Shown: positions 34,867-43,075, counted from the stretch's first letter. The stretch: DNA of 64,000 nt from Desmonostoc muscorum LEGE 12446 (GCF_015207005.2 NZ_JADEXS020000001.1:8331001-8395000), one strand, 5' to 3'. Notes: generated from the sequence alone by a model not told the origin. Translations and numbers: made by a program.

Positions 34867-35622
34867 ATGATACTGCAAGATAAAGTGGCTTTAGTTACTG
34901 GAGGAACATCGGGAATTGGTCGTGCAACCGCGATCGCTTATGCCCAACAACAAGCAAAGGTGGTGGTGGTGGGTCGTCGAATGGATGAAGGTGAAGAAAC
35001 TGTTCGATTGATTCAGAAAATTGACGGAGAGGCTATTTTTGTGCAAGCAGATGTCACGAAAGAAGCTGATGTTAAGGCAATGGTTGATAAAGCGGTTGGC
35101 GTTTTTGGTCGGTTAGATATTGCCTTCAACAATGCAGGAATGGTCGGCGAAAATCCTTCATTGATTGAGCAAACAGAAGCTGAATATGACCGCACGATGA
35201 ACGTCAATGTCAAAGGCGTTTGGTTGTCGATGAAATATGAAATCGCTCAGATGTTGAAACAGGGAAGTGGTTCGATCGTCAATACATCATCTGGGGCTGG
35301 AGTCGTTGCAGTTCCTACCCAATTCCTCTACACCGCGAGTAAACATGCAGTAATAGGCTTAACAAAAGCCGCCGCGCTCCAATATGCCAAAGCGGGGATT
35401 CGCATCAATGTCGTTGCACCAGCAGCAATCGAAACAGATATGTTTGAAGCAGCTACAGGTGGGCAGGATGAGGTCAAAGCTTACATAACAGGACTCCATC
35501 CGATCGGACGAATTGGAACACCGCTTGAAGTTGCAAATGCAGTTCTGTTTTTATCATCTGACCTGGCATCGTTCATAACAGGTGAAACGTTGATGGTAGA
35601 TGGTGGGTATGTAGCGCAGTAG
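34867..35622 (+). CDS. Short-chain dehydrogenase/reductase (SDR)
   Basis: A 251-residue classical SDR. Cofactor motif TGGTSGIG (residues 11-18), NNAG at about 88-91, catalytic Ser and Tyr-x-x-x-Lys (NTSSGAG and YTASKHA), and a C-terminal FITGETLMVDGGY. The ATG at 34867 follows ACAGGAGAAACAGG and matches the start of the SDR remnant at 32324. It forms a likely operon with the MDR reductase 88 bases upstream. Substrate unknown. Confidence 0.93.
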   Translation: MILQDKVALVTGGTSGIGRATAIAYAQQQAKVVVVGRRMDEGEETVRLIQKIDGEAIFVQADVTKEADVKAMVDKAVGVFGRLDIAFNNAGMVGENPSLIEQTEAEYDRTMNVNVKGVWLSMKYEIAQMLKQGSGSIVNTSSGAGVVAVPTQFLYTASKHAVIGLTKAAALQYAKAGIRINVVAPAAIETDMFEAATGGQDEVKAYITGLHPIGRIGTPLEVANAVLFLSSDLASFITGETLMVDGGYVAQ

Positions 35623-35642
35623 TCGCTCGGCAGTGCAAGACG

Positions 35643-35721
35643 ACAACACTTGCAGGCAATGTTGCACTGGTAACGGACGGTTCTCGCGGTTTAGGGGTGG
35701 CAATCGTAGGGTATGCGAAAG
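35643..35721 (+). pseudogene. N-terminal fossil of another SDR
   Basis: TTLAGNVALVTDGSRGLG followed by VAIVGYAKG corresponds to the first beta-alpha unit of an SDR, with the cofactor motif TGGSRGIG degraded to TDGSRGLG. No start codon and no downstream SDR sequence remain; the next gene begins 68 bases later. It is a short relic. Confidence 0.7.
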
Positions 35722-35788
35722 GTGTTCAAGATTCCAAATCTGAGCGTCGAAGCTCAATCGGAAGAAAATCAAAAAAGAGAATTGTACG

Positions 35789-36685
35789 ATGAAAATACGC
35801 TACGGGTTTCGACAGGTTGACGATGTCGATGTGTTCTACCGCGAAGCGGGGGCAAGCGACGCGCCGGTAATACTGCTGTTACATGGCTTTCCGACCGCTA
35901 GCCACATGTTCCGCGACCTGATCCCTTTGCTCGCCGATCGCTTTCGGATCGTCGCGCCGGATTTGCCTGGTTTCGGACAGACCAAGGCACCGCCACGCGG
36001 GGCATTCGACTACAGGTTCGACCGCCTTGCTGACGTAATCGAGGGCTTCGTCGATGCTTTGTCGCTCGATCAATACGTACTCTACATCTTCGACTACGGT
36101 GCGCCAGTAGGTTTGCGTTTGGCGATGCGCTATCCTGAACGGATATCTGCGATCGTCTCGCAGAACGGCAACGCCTACCTTGAGGGTTTCAGTGACGAAT
36201 GGGGTACATGGGAAGCCTATTGGCGCGAACCGAGCGCAGCAAACCGGGAAGCCTGCCGACCCTCGCTCGCACCGGACACAATCCGGAACTGGCAGTATGG
36301 TACTGGAGCCGATCCAACCCTTCTGTCGCCCGATGGCTACGAACTCGACATCGCCTACATGGGTCGGCCAGACGCGGAGGAGATCCAGCTCGATCTGATC
36401 CTCGACTACCGCAGTAACGTCGCGCTCTATCCAGCTTTCCAGTCCTACTTTCGTGAGCAACGTCCGCCGCTTCTCGCCGTCTGGGGTCGTCATGATCCGG
36501 CATTTCTGCCCGCTGGTGCTGCCGCTTATCAGCGAGATCTCCCGAATGCAGAGATTCACCTGCTCGACGCCGGACATTTCGCGCTGGAGACTCATGCAGA
36601 GGAGGTGGCAACGTTGATCCGCGCGTTCCTCGACAGAACGCTCGGTTCCACGCTGCGTCTTGAAGGTGATTGCACAAGAATCTGA
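35789..36685 (+). CDS. Alpha/beta hydrolase (haloalkane dehalogenase / epoxide hydrolase-like)
   Basis: A 298-residue alpha/beta hydrolase. Oxyanion motif HGFP (32-35), DLPGFG, nucleophile position FDYGAPVG with Asp102 (as in dehalogenases and epoxide hydrolases rather than serine esterases), and a late LLDAGHFALETH with the catalytic His. The DNA is visibly GC-richer than its neighbours and lacks HIP1-like density, which suggests recent acquisition, possibly from a proteobacterium. The last residues (LEGDCTRI) and the stop codon are supplied by the two-box repeat at 36676, so its native 3' end has been replaced. Confidence 0.9.
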   Translation: MKIRYGFRQVDDVDVFYREAGASDAPVILLLHGFPTASHMFRDLIPLLADRFRIVAPDLPGFGQTKAPPRGAFDYRFDRLADVIEGFVDALSLDQYVLYIFDYGAPVGLRLAMRYPERISAIVSQNGNAYLEGFSDEWGTWEAYWREPSAANREACRPSLAPDTIRNWQYGTGADPTLLSPDGYELDIAYMGRPDAEEIQLDLILDYRSNVALYPAFQSYFREQRPPLLAVWGRHDPAFLPAGAAAYQRDLPNAEIHLLDAGHFALETHAEEVATLIRAFLDRTLGSTLRLEGDCTRI

Positions 36686-36706
36686 CAAAACACCCTAAGA
36701 ATCTGA
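36676..36706. promoter_or_regulatory. Two-box direct repeat, copy B
   Basis: AAGAATCTGA at 36676 and 36697, the same 21-base period as copy A at 32678. The match to copy A extends on both sides (CACAAG before, AGCATT after). It overlaps the stop codon of the hydrolase and precedes the GST remnant. Confidence 0.55.
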
Positions 36707-37010
36707 AAGAAACCGAGCATTAGGAGTCATTACACTCAGACTATGAAAACAGCAGATAGGAAGCAAAAACACATTCTTCGCGACAAGGGACATTCCATGA
36801 AACTCTATTATATGCCCAGTGCTGTTCGCTGGCTGATCTCATCGTTCTTGAATGGATTGGTATGTCGCACGAAATCGTCAGGATGAGTCTTGAAAGCATC
36901 AAGTCACCAGACTATAGCTGTAGCCAATTAGATTAGGACACAGACTATAAGTCAAGATGGTCGCCGTAAAACAACCATCATTAATCACGTAACTAAAAAG
37001 GAGTTTGATC
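36686..37010. other. Intergenic region holding a two-box repeat and a GST fossil
   Basis: No intact gene. It contains the second box of copy B, the GST N-terminal relic (36797-36928) and the ribosome site AAGGAG (36998-37003) of the dioxygenase. Confidence 0.6.
36797..36928 (+). pseudogene. N-terminal fossil of a glutathione S-transferase
   Basis: ATG at 36797 reads MKLYYMPSAV, the start of a GST thioredoxin fold. A one-base frameshift follows, after which SLADLIVLEWIGMSHEIV and RMSLESIKSPDY continue in another frame. Sequence then stops resembling GST. C-terminal GST-like sequence is found separately at 38404. Confidence 0.75.
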
Positions 37011-37874
37011 GTGCAGAACATCACACTTGACACTATCACTGAAGCCGTCATTAATCATGGCGATCGCGGTAAATCTCACCCGCGACTGTATGAAATTTAC
37101 ACGAGCTTCGTTCGACATTTGCATGACTTTGTGCGTGAGGTGAATCTGACTGAATCAGAGTTGCAGCAGGGACGTAATTTTCTCAACCGGGTCAGTCATC
37201 ACACTCAGGAGATTCCCGCTGGAGAAATGCAGGCGTTAACAGATCTACTGGGAATTTCAGAGTTGGTAGAATTGCTGCACGATGCTCATCGCGGTACAGA
37301 AAGCAATTTAGAAGGACCCTTGTATGTGCCGAATGCACCAGAACGGCAGATGGGCGATCGCTTGGGTATTGATGCAGAAGGAGACTCACTTTTCCTGTCA
37401 GGCAGGGTTTTAGATTTGAACGGTCAACCGCTCGCCAATGCTCTGATTGATGTTTGGCAACCCAATTCCCAAGGATTATATGATGTCCAAGAGCCATCTC
37501 AGCCGTTGGGGAATTTTCGCGGACGTTTCAAAACGAACAAGAGTGGAAAGTATATGTTTGAAACTGTCGTGCCACTAGGTTACAAAGTGCCAAGCAGTGG
37601 TCCATGTGGCGAGTTGCTGGGACTCTTGGGACGGCATCCCTGGCGGGCGGCTCACATCCATTTCAAACTCAGTGCTCCGGAGTACACTCCACTGACAACA
37701 CAAACTTTTATTGCTGGCGATCCTCACCTGGATTCAGATACAACCTTTGCCGTGCGATCGGCGATCGTTCAATTGCAAAAGCACGAAGCACTAGACGAAC
37801 TCAAGGCACACAATCAAAGTAAACCGTTTTACACGACTGAGTTTGATTTTGTGTTGAAACCCGCTACTCTCTAG
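37011..37874 (+). CDS. Intradiol ring-cleavage dioxygenase
   Basis: A 287-residue non-haem Fe(III) dioxygenase of the catechol/hydroxyquinol 1,2-dioxygenase family, which opens aromatic diols to muconate-type products. An N-terminal helical dimerisation domain comes first. The beta-sandwich carries the four iron ligands: Tyr157 (GLYDVQ), Tyr191 (LGYKVP), His215 and His217 (AHIHF). GTG 37011 is chosen because AAGGAG lies 7 bases upstream. Neighbouring reductases, hydrolases and an isochorismatase-like enzyme are consistent with an aromatic-compound pathway, but no full pathway is evident. Confidence 0.9.
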   Translation: MQNITLDTITEAVINHGDRGKSHPRLYEIYTSFVRHLHDFVREVNLTESELQQGRNFLNRVSHHTQEIPAGEMQALTDLLGISELVELLHDAHRGTESNLEGPLYVPNAPERQMGDRLGIDAEGDSLFLSGRVLDLNGQPLANALIDVWQPNSQGLYDVQEPSQPLGNFRGRFKTNKSGKYMFETVVPLGYKVPSSGPCGELLGLLGRHPWRAAHIHFKLSAPEYTPLTTQTFIAGDPHLDSDTTFAVRSAIVQLQKHEALDELKAHNQSKPFYTTEFDFVLKPATL

Positions 37875-37904
37875 CGGAGAATCATCAAGCAATGGTTGCA
37901 CATT

Positions 37905-38393
37905 ATGTCTACACCATCAATCCAGAACAATCTGCTAATTGGCATTTGGAAGTTAATTTCTGCAACTGCCATTTACGCTGATGGAACGGTGACTCCAGAC
38001 GTGTATGGAACTCATCCGGTTGGCTACATCACTTACACATCAGATGGTCACATGATGGTGATGTTTTCTAGGAGCGATCGCTCACCGCTGAGTCAGGAGG
38101 TCAGATCACCGCTGACTCCCCAGATGCAATCTTTACCCGTGGAAGAGCTTGCTCAAGCATTTACAACATTCAATGCTTACGCTGGAACTTATACGTTGAG
38201 TGGCAACACAGTAACTCACCAGATCAAAATTGCATCAATTCCTAATCGCGTTGGTACAACGTTAGTTCGCACCTTTACTCTTAATGAGAGCCGACTAACG
38301 CTCGTGACGCCGCCAGTCTTGAGTGATGGTGTTGAAGCGGTTTTTGAGCTGCTGTGGGAACGCATTATAGCAAGGGGAGTTCGTTGTCGATAA
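37905..38393 (+). CDS. Lipocalin-like protein
   Basis: A 162-residue protein with the Lipocalin_5 pattern: LIGIWKLISATAIYADG near the start, then YITYTSDGHMMVMFSR, FNAYAGTYTLSGNTV and LVRTFTL. No signal peptide, so probably a cytoplasmic small-molecule binding barrel. It follows the dioxygenase by 30 bases in the same orientation, probably one transcript. The C-terminus after LLWERI (ARGVRCR) looks unlike the family and may be a displaced end, because GST and hydrolase fossils follow immediately. Confidence 0.8.
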   Translation: MSTPSIQNNLLIGIWKLISATAIYADGTVTPDVYGTHPVGYITYTSDGHMMVMFSRSDRSPLSQEVRSPLTPQMQSLPVEELAQAFTTFNAYAGTYTLSGNTVTHQIKIASIPNRVGTTLVRTFTLNESRLTLVTPPVLSDGVEAVFELLWERIIARGVRCR

Positions 38394-38403
38394 CGAAGTA
38401 GAG

Positions 38404-38539
38404 GCAAGTACGATCACTTTTCACTCACTGAAAACGTCGCTATCCTCGGTTATCTCGACGGACGAAACTGGCTCACTGGCGAACGATCGATTGCCGCTCC
38501 CTACCTGTTCGTCATTCTGCGCTGGGCGATCAACACTCA
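38404..38539 (+). pseudogene. GST middle/C-terminal fossil
   Basis: KYDHFSLTENVAILGYL, a gap, then ERSIAAPYLFVILRWA correspond to two GST C-domain segments with the intervening part deleted. No start codon. It is probably a piece of the same lineage as the N-terminal fossil at 36797. Confidence 0.65.
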
Positions 38540-38634
38540 GGCTGGTTGTCATTCCCGGCGGGCCGCACGCCATCAACTGGACTCACGCTGATCAGATCAA
38601 TCCCCTGTTGCTGGACTTTCTTCAGCAGGAATAA
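38536..38634 (+). pseudogene. C-terminal fossil of an alpha/beta hydrolase
   Basis: In a frame shifted relative to the GST fossil, LRLVVIPGGPHAINWTHAD and INPLLLDFLQQE end at a TAA (38632-38634). GGPHAINWTH is the late catalytic-His region of an alpha/beta hydrolase. The rest of that gene is absent. Its join to the GST relic marks a recombination point. Confidence 0.7.
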
Positions 38635-38749
38635 TCAGTGATCTGCTGCATTTCTGGCTTGCGAAAAAACTCTGTGATTCACCCCGTTGAGTCAGACTCA
38701 CACGCTAGGGCGTGTCTGAAAAGTAAACATTGAATGGAGACTTATAGCG

Positions 38750-39415
38750 ATGTCTAAAAATCCAAAAATCGGCTTAGAAGGACTGCTTCGTCCAGAAGAT
38801 AGCATCCTGGTACTGATTGACCACCAGCCTTACCAGTTCACCAACTTGAACAGCCATGAACCTACGATGATCATTAACAATGTTATTGGTCTTGCTAAAT
38901 CGGCAAAGGTGTTCAATGTACCAACAATCCTTACCACAGTCATTGAAGAGAGAGGAGGTTACATCATTAAGGGACTACAGGATGTTTTTCCTGATCAAAA
39001 ACCGATCAACCGCACTTTCATCAATACCTGGGAAGATCCAAACGTTACAGATGTAGTGAAGAAAAGTGGCCGCAAGCAACTTATACTTGCTGCGCTTTAC
39101 ACCGAAATCTGTCTCGCAATGCCAGCAATCCAGGCGCTAGGTGAAGGTTATGAAGTATTCATCGTTACCGATGCTTCGGGTGGTGTTACTGCGGAAGCTC
39201 ATGACATGGCTGTTCGCCGTATGGTTCAGGCTGGCGCAATTCCAATCAACTGGATGGCTGTACTTGCTGAATGGCAGCGTGACTGGGCACGCACAGAAAC
39301 ATCTGCGGGTGTATCAGATATTATTCTTGAGCATGGCGGTGCTAGTGCGGTGGCCCTTGCCTGGGAACTTCAGCTTCTTGCAACAACCCCTCCAGTGACC
39401 TCAGGTGGACACTAA
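38750..39415 (+). CDS. Isochorismatase-superfamily (YcaC-like) cysteine hydrolase
   Basis: A 221-residue cysteine hydrolase. Asp24 (VLIDHQPYQF) and Cys121 (LYTEICLAM) are the expected catalytic residues, and NRTFINTWED fits the YcaC-like branch, whose true substrates are uncertain. The C-terminal VSDIILEHGGASAVALAWEL is also typical of that branch. Preceded by GAATGGAGACTTATAGCG, a fair ribosome site. No signal peptide. It stands alone between gene fossils. Confidence 0.88.
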   Translation: MSKNPKIGLEGLLRPEDSILVLIDHQPYQFTNLNSHEPTMIINNVIGLAKSAKVFNVPTILTTVIEERGGYIIKGLQDVFPDQKPINRTFINTWEDPNVTDVVKKSGRKQLILAALYTEICLAMPAIQALGEGYEVFIVTDASGGVTAEAHDMAVRRMVQAGAIPINWMAVLAEWQRDWARTETSAGVSDIILEHGGASAVALAWELQLLATTPPVTSGGH

Positions 39416-39464
39416 TACTTGAGGTTTCCTCTACGGAAGCAACAAGTAAAATAGGAGACAGCAT

Positions 39465-39779
39465 TTTGAAAAAGATAAAATACTGTCTCTGTCTCAAGCG
39501 TTATTGATTCATCTGTTGCGCCACTATTCTGAGGTCGTACAAATTATCATGCCTGAGAATAGAAACTTAACTTACAGCTAATTGCAGCAGGCGATCGATT
39601 ACATTCATGCTCATCTGAATCGTGATTTATCCTTAGCCGAACTAGCAAGTGTAGTTAACATCAGCCCGACTTACTTTGCAAGTTTGTTTAAGCGAACGAT
39701 GGGGATTTCGCCCCATCAGTACGTGATTCAACGGCGCGTGGAACAGGCAAATTTCTTCTCCAAAATTTACAGATTTTGA
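39465..39779 (+). pseudogene. AraC-family regulator fragment with in-frame stop
   Basis: LSQALLIHLLRHYSEVVQII, an in-frame TAA (39579-39581), then LQQAIDYIHAHLNRDLSLAE, NISPTYFASLFKRTMGISP and YVIQRRVEQA. These are the linker and first helix-turn-helix of an AraC/XylS DNA-binding domain. The second helix-turn-helix is missing and the N-terminal ligand domain is absent. The regulator of this island has apparently been lost. Confidence 0.85.
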
Positions 39780-39814
39780 ACTTGCTCCGATTGTGTAATT
39801 GCAAGCCTAAACTT

Positions 39815-40183
39815 ATGCTGCTCCAAAAACTAAACGACTGTGAAGAAATTATCGCTGGAGATGGAACTGTTCTGCGTGAACTGCTTCATCCTGACAAACA
39901 AGACATCAACTTGCGTTACAGTTTAGCGTATGCGATCTTGCCTGTTGGCAAAACTTCGATTCCCCATTCTCTAAAGACTTCTGAAGTTTATTACATCATT
40001 AGCGGTGTTGGAGAAATGTCGATCGATAGCGAAGTTCGTCGCATTGAACCAGGCGATGCGGTTTACATTCCTCCAAATGCCATTCAGTTCCTTCACAACT
40101 ACGGCAACGAACCCATTGTTTTCGTTTGTCTAGTTGATCCAGCTTGGCGCAAAGAAGACGAAACGATTTATGCACCAGTCTGA
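39815..40183 (+). CDS. Cupin-domain protein
   Basis: A 122-residue single-domain cupin: PHSLKTSEVYYIISGVGEM is cupin motif 1 (with H and E metal-ligand positions) and PNAIQFLHNYGNEPI is motif 2. The ATG at 39815 starts MLLQKLNDCEE; upstream codons belong to the AraC relic. Small cupins of this type bind a metal and often act as isomerases or dioxygenases; function here is not determined. Confidence 0.85.
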   Translation: MLLQKLNDCEEIIAGDGTVLRELLHPDKQDINLRYSLAYAILPVGKTSIPHSLKTSEVYYIISGVGEMSIDSEVRRIEPGDAVYIPPNAIQFLHNYGNEPIVFVCLVDPAWRKEDETIYAPV

Positions 40184-40508
40184 TTCATGCAAATCTCACT
40201 GCTAGGGATGATTGATCACGATCTTAAGAAACCCAGCTATCGTTTTCAGTCAATGTTCATTGAAACTCTCTAGGAGCCATCATGAGTACTGCTGTAGTGA
40301 ATAGCGCGTCCCATGTTGGGATGGTTGCTCATGCAGATGCTGTTGCCAAGCTCATCGATTGTGCTGCAACCGCGCTATAGACGAGGCATAAACGCATCCG
40401 GCTACAAGCATCTTCTCTAATTAGTACTTGAATCTAACCCATTTCAAGAGAGAACAAGAGAGAACAGACGAGCTTGATTTTCAGATCACATCTACAAGGA
40501 GGGATTCT
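40184..40508. other. Intergenic region with a tiny reading frame
   Basis: Holds a 32-codon frame at 40282-40380 (MSTAVVNSASHVGMVAH) preceded by TAGGAG, possibly a gene relic; I do not recognise it. AAGGAGGG at 40496-40503 is the ribosome site of the next gene. Nothing else stands out. Confidence 0.4.
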
Positions 40509-41234
40509 ATGTCAACTTTTGTCTTAGTTCATGGCTCCTGGCATGATGGTTCTGCTTGGCAGGCAGTTATTGATCAACTAGAAGCAAAGGGACATAATGC
40601 TTTTGCGCCCACGATCGCTGGGCATAGCAAAGGCGTGAACAAAAACGTCAACCATGCTCAATGCACGCAATCGATCGTCGATTACATTGTGAGTAAAGAC
40701 TTAAACGATATCGTTCTAGTCGGACATAGTTTCGGTGGGACAATTATTGCCAAAGTTGCTGAAGCAATCAGCAATCGCATTCGACGACTCATCTTCTTCA
40801 ATGCCTTTGTCCTCAATGATGGTGAAAGCCTCAACGATAACACCCCACCGCACTCTCAAGCGTTATCCGATCAGCTAGCGAGACAATCGGGCGATCATAC
40901 GGTGATGCTACCTTTTGAGATTTGGCGAGAAGCGTTTATCAACGACGCTGACCTCGAACTGGCTCGATCGAGTTACGCACAATTATCGCCCCAAGCGTAT
41001 CAACCGTGGCTTGACAAGTTAGACCTAAAGCAGTTTTACTCGCTGCCCATCCCCAAAAGCTACCTCTACTGTACAGAAGATAATGTCCTTCCTCAAGGCG
41101 ATTGGGGTTGGCATCCGAGAATGTCTAACCGCTTGGGGCTATTTCGGCTTGTACAAATGCCCGGTAGTCACGAGGTCATGTTTTCTAACCCGGTTGGTTT
41201 AGCAGAAAAGATGATTGTGGCAGGGCGCGACTAG
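40509..41234 (+). CDS. Alpha/beta hydrolase (MhpC/esterase-like)
   Basis: A 241-residue hydrolase. N-terminal FVLVHGSWHDGSAW (oxyanion loop), nucleophile Ser74 in GHSFGG, YLYCTEDNVLP with an acidic position, and late MPGSHEVMF with the catalytic His. ATG 40509 is chosen because AAGGAGGG precedes it by 5 bases; the longer frame from 40428 has no ribosome site. It resembles the methylesterase/salicylate-esterase-like group, but the substrate is unknown. Confidence 0.9.
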   Translation: MSTFVLVHGSWHDGSAWQAVIDQLEAKGHNAFAPTIAGHSKGVNKNVNHAQCTQSIVDYIVSKDLNDIVLVGHSFGGTIIAKVAEAISNRIRRLIFFNAFVLNDGESLNDNTPPHSQALSDQLARQSGDHTVMLPFEIWREAFINDADLELARSSYAQLSPQAYQPWLDKLDLKQFYSLPIPKSYLYCTEDNVLPQGDWGWHPRMSNRLGLFRLVQMPGSHEVMFSNPVGLAEKMIVAGRD

Positions 41235-41347
41235 CTGATGGTTGAGATGAACAACAGACAATCGCTTATCCCCGAAACAAGGGCGCTAACCGATCAGAAT
41301 TTGACCAACTGTTCACCGTTGTCTCCTACCAGGGATACCAAAAAACT

Positions 41348-41623
41348 ATGACCTGTGAACATCTCAACAATCTAACTGTGGAAAACCTGATTTCTAAAGC
41401 AGCTTATCCCGTATTTCGTTGTGAAGAGTGCATTAAAATAAATAGCCGCTGGGTACACCTCCGGATTTGCCAAACCTGTGGCAAAATGCTGTGCTGCGAT
41501 TCTTCTGAGCATCAACATGCTCGCCGTCATTATGAAGCAACCAGTCATGCAGTGGTTAGTTCGGCTGAATTGGGGGAGCAGTGGTTATGGTGTTTTGCAG
41601 ATGAACAGGGAAAAGACTATTGA
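41348..41623 (+). CDS. UBP-type zinc-finger protein
   Basis: A 91-residue protein made almost entirely of one zf-UBP domain: CEHL near the start, CEECIK, HLRICQTCGKMLCCDSSEHQ, then HARRHYEATSHAV and WLWCFADE. In eukaryotes this domain binds the free C-terminus of ubiquitin; its bacterial role is not known. The Cys/His ligands are intact. It is followed closely by the DUF5996 gene in the same direction. Confidence 0.88.
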   Translation: MTCEHLNNLTVENLISKAAYPVFRCEECIKINSRWVHLRICQTCGKMLCCDSSEHQHARRHYEATSHAVVSSAELGEQWLWCFADEQGKDY

Positions 41624-41678
41624 TAGCGATTCTGATTTCATCTAGATTTCCTTCTCATTTCTTCAACATGTTCTCCTC

Positions 41679-42632
41679 ATGTGGGTGATTTTCATGGCTG
41701 TTTCTAATCAAAGTACTCCCATTGATATCGTTTGGCCTAGTTTGCCCTTAGTAGCTTGGCAGGATACCTATGCAACTCTCCATCTATGGACGCAAATCAT
41801 CGGTAAAATCCGGTTGGCACTGGCACCTAAACTCAATCACTGGTGGCAATCTACTCTTTATGTCACACCGCGTGGACTAACAACCGCTTCAATCCCTTGC
41901 GGAACTCGTAACTTTCAAATTAGCTTTGATTTTCTCGACCATCAACTACAAATCGACGCTAGCGACGGCATTACTAAAAAAATTGCACTGGCTCCTCGCT
42001 CTGTGGCAGATTTTTACCAAATGGTGCTAATTACATTAAGCGACATCGGCATTGAAGTTCAAATCTGGACAATGCCGCAAGAAGTGTCAGAACCAATCCC
42101 GTTCGATCAGGACTATCAACACGCAGCTTATGATCCGGAATATGCACAACGGTTCTGGCGAATTCTTGTGCAAGTTGATCGGGTCATGACCTTATTCCGT
42201 TCCCAGTTTATTGGTAAATCCAGCCCTGTGCATTTCTTTTGGGGCAGCTTTGACTTGGCTGTGACCCGTTTCTCTGGTCGTCGTGCGCCAGAACATCCCG
42301 GTGGGGTTCCGAATATGGCAGATTGGGTCACGCGCGAAGCCTATTCACACGAAGTTAGTAGTTGCGGCTTTTGGCCAGGAGGTGGGTCAATTGTGGAGCC
42401 TGTTTTTTACGCTTACGTTTACCCTATGCCGGAAGGGTTCCATAATTACCCGATCCAACCCACAGAAGCTTTTTACAGCTCAGAGATGCAAGAGTTTATC
42501 CTACCCTATGAAGCCGTGAGACAAACTGACGATCCAGATGCAATGCTCCTTGCTTTTTTCCAAAGCACCTATGAAGCAGCAGCCAATTTAGGACATTGGG
42601 ATCGAGTTGCGCTGGAACATACTCAAAGTTGA
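41679..42632 (+). CDS. DUF5996-family protein
   Basis: A 317-residue protein matching DUF5996: WPSLPLVAWQDTYATLHLW near the N-terminus, LYVTPRGLTTASIPCG, HFFWGSFDLAVTRFSGRRAP in the middle, and SHEVSSCGFWPGG. No transmembrane segment. The molecular function of this family is unknown; conserved Trp, His and Glu residues suggest a small-molecule pocket. An alternative start is ATG 41694. Confidence 0.85.
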   Translation: MWVIFMAVSNQSTPIDIVWPSLPLVAWQDTYATLHLWTQIIGKIRLALAPKLNHWWQSTLYVTPRGLTTASIPCGTRNFQISFDFLDHQLQIDASDGITKKIALAPRSVADFYQMVLITLSDIGIEVQIWTMPQEVSEPIPFDQDYQHAAYDPEYAQRFWRILVQVDRVMTLFRSQFIGKSSPVHFFWGSFDLAVTRFSGRRAPEHPGGVPNMADWVTREAYSHEVSSCGFWPGGGSIVEPVFYAYVYPMPEGFHNYPIQPTEAFYSSEMQEFILPYEAVRQTDDPDAMLLAFFQSTYEAAANLGHWDRVALEHTQS

Positions 42633-42697
42633 GTGTTGGAACTTACTAAACTCAAGTTGGTTAAAACAAAGACAACTTGAATAGAGGAGAAATTCAA

Positions 42698-43075
42698 ATG
42701 TCAGACAAAAATAAAGCCATCTTAGAAGAGGCAAACGTGGCGATCGCCCAAGGCAACAATGAAGGATTCTTGTCGTTCTGCGCCGACGACATGGAATGGA
42801 CATTTGTAGGTGACAAGACCCTTAAAGGAAAAGAAGCCGTTCGCCAATGGATGGCAATGACATACATAGAGCCGCCAAAGTTTAGGGTCGCTAACTTAAT
42901 CGCTGAGGGTGATTTCGTCACGGCACTCGGCGACATCACCATGAAGGACGAAGACGGGAAAGCGGCTCATTACTCGTACTGCGATGTCTGGCGCTTTCGC
43001 GGCGATAATATTGTCGAGTTAAGGGCTTTCGTTATCAAAACCGAGGTCAAGGATGAAACCAGCAGAGCGGCGTAA
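42698..43075 (+). CDS. NTF2-like (SnoaL / ketosteroid-isomerase-type) protein
   Basis: A 125-residue single NTF2-fold domain: ANVAIAQGNNEGFLSFCADD, MEWTFVGDKTLKGKEAVRQW, LIAEGDFVTALGDI and SYCDVWRFRGDNIVELRAF. The ATG at 42698 has AGAGGAGA upstream. It is the third such protein in the island. Catalysis cannot be predicted from fold alone. Confidence 0.88.
   Translation: MSDKNKAILEEANVAIAQGNNEGFLSFCADDMEWTFVGDKTLKGKEAVRQWMAMTYIEPPKFRVANLIAEGDFVTALGDITMKDEDGKAAHYSYCDVWRFRGDNIVELRAFVIKTEVKDETSRAA

Noticed and set aside
35879..36688. Long antisense frames opposite the GC-rich hydrolase
   Set aside because: High GC at third positions makes long chance frames; the plus-strand frame has full hydrolase motifs.
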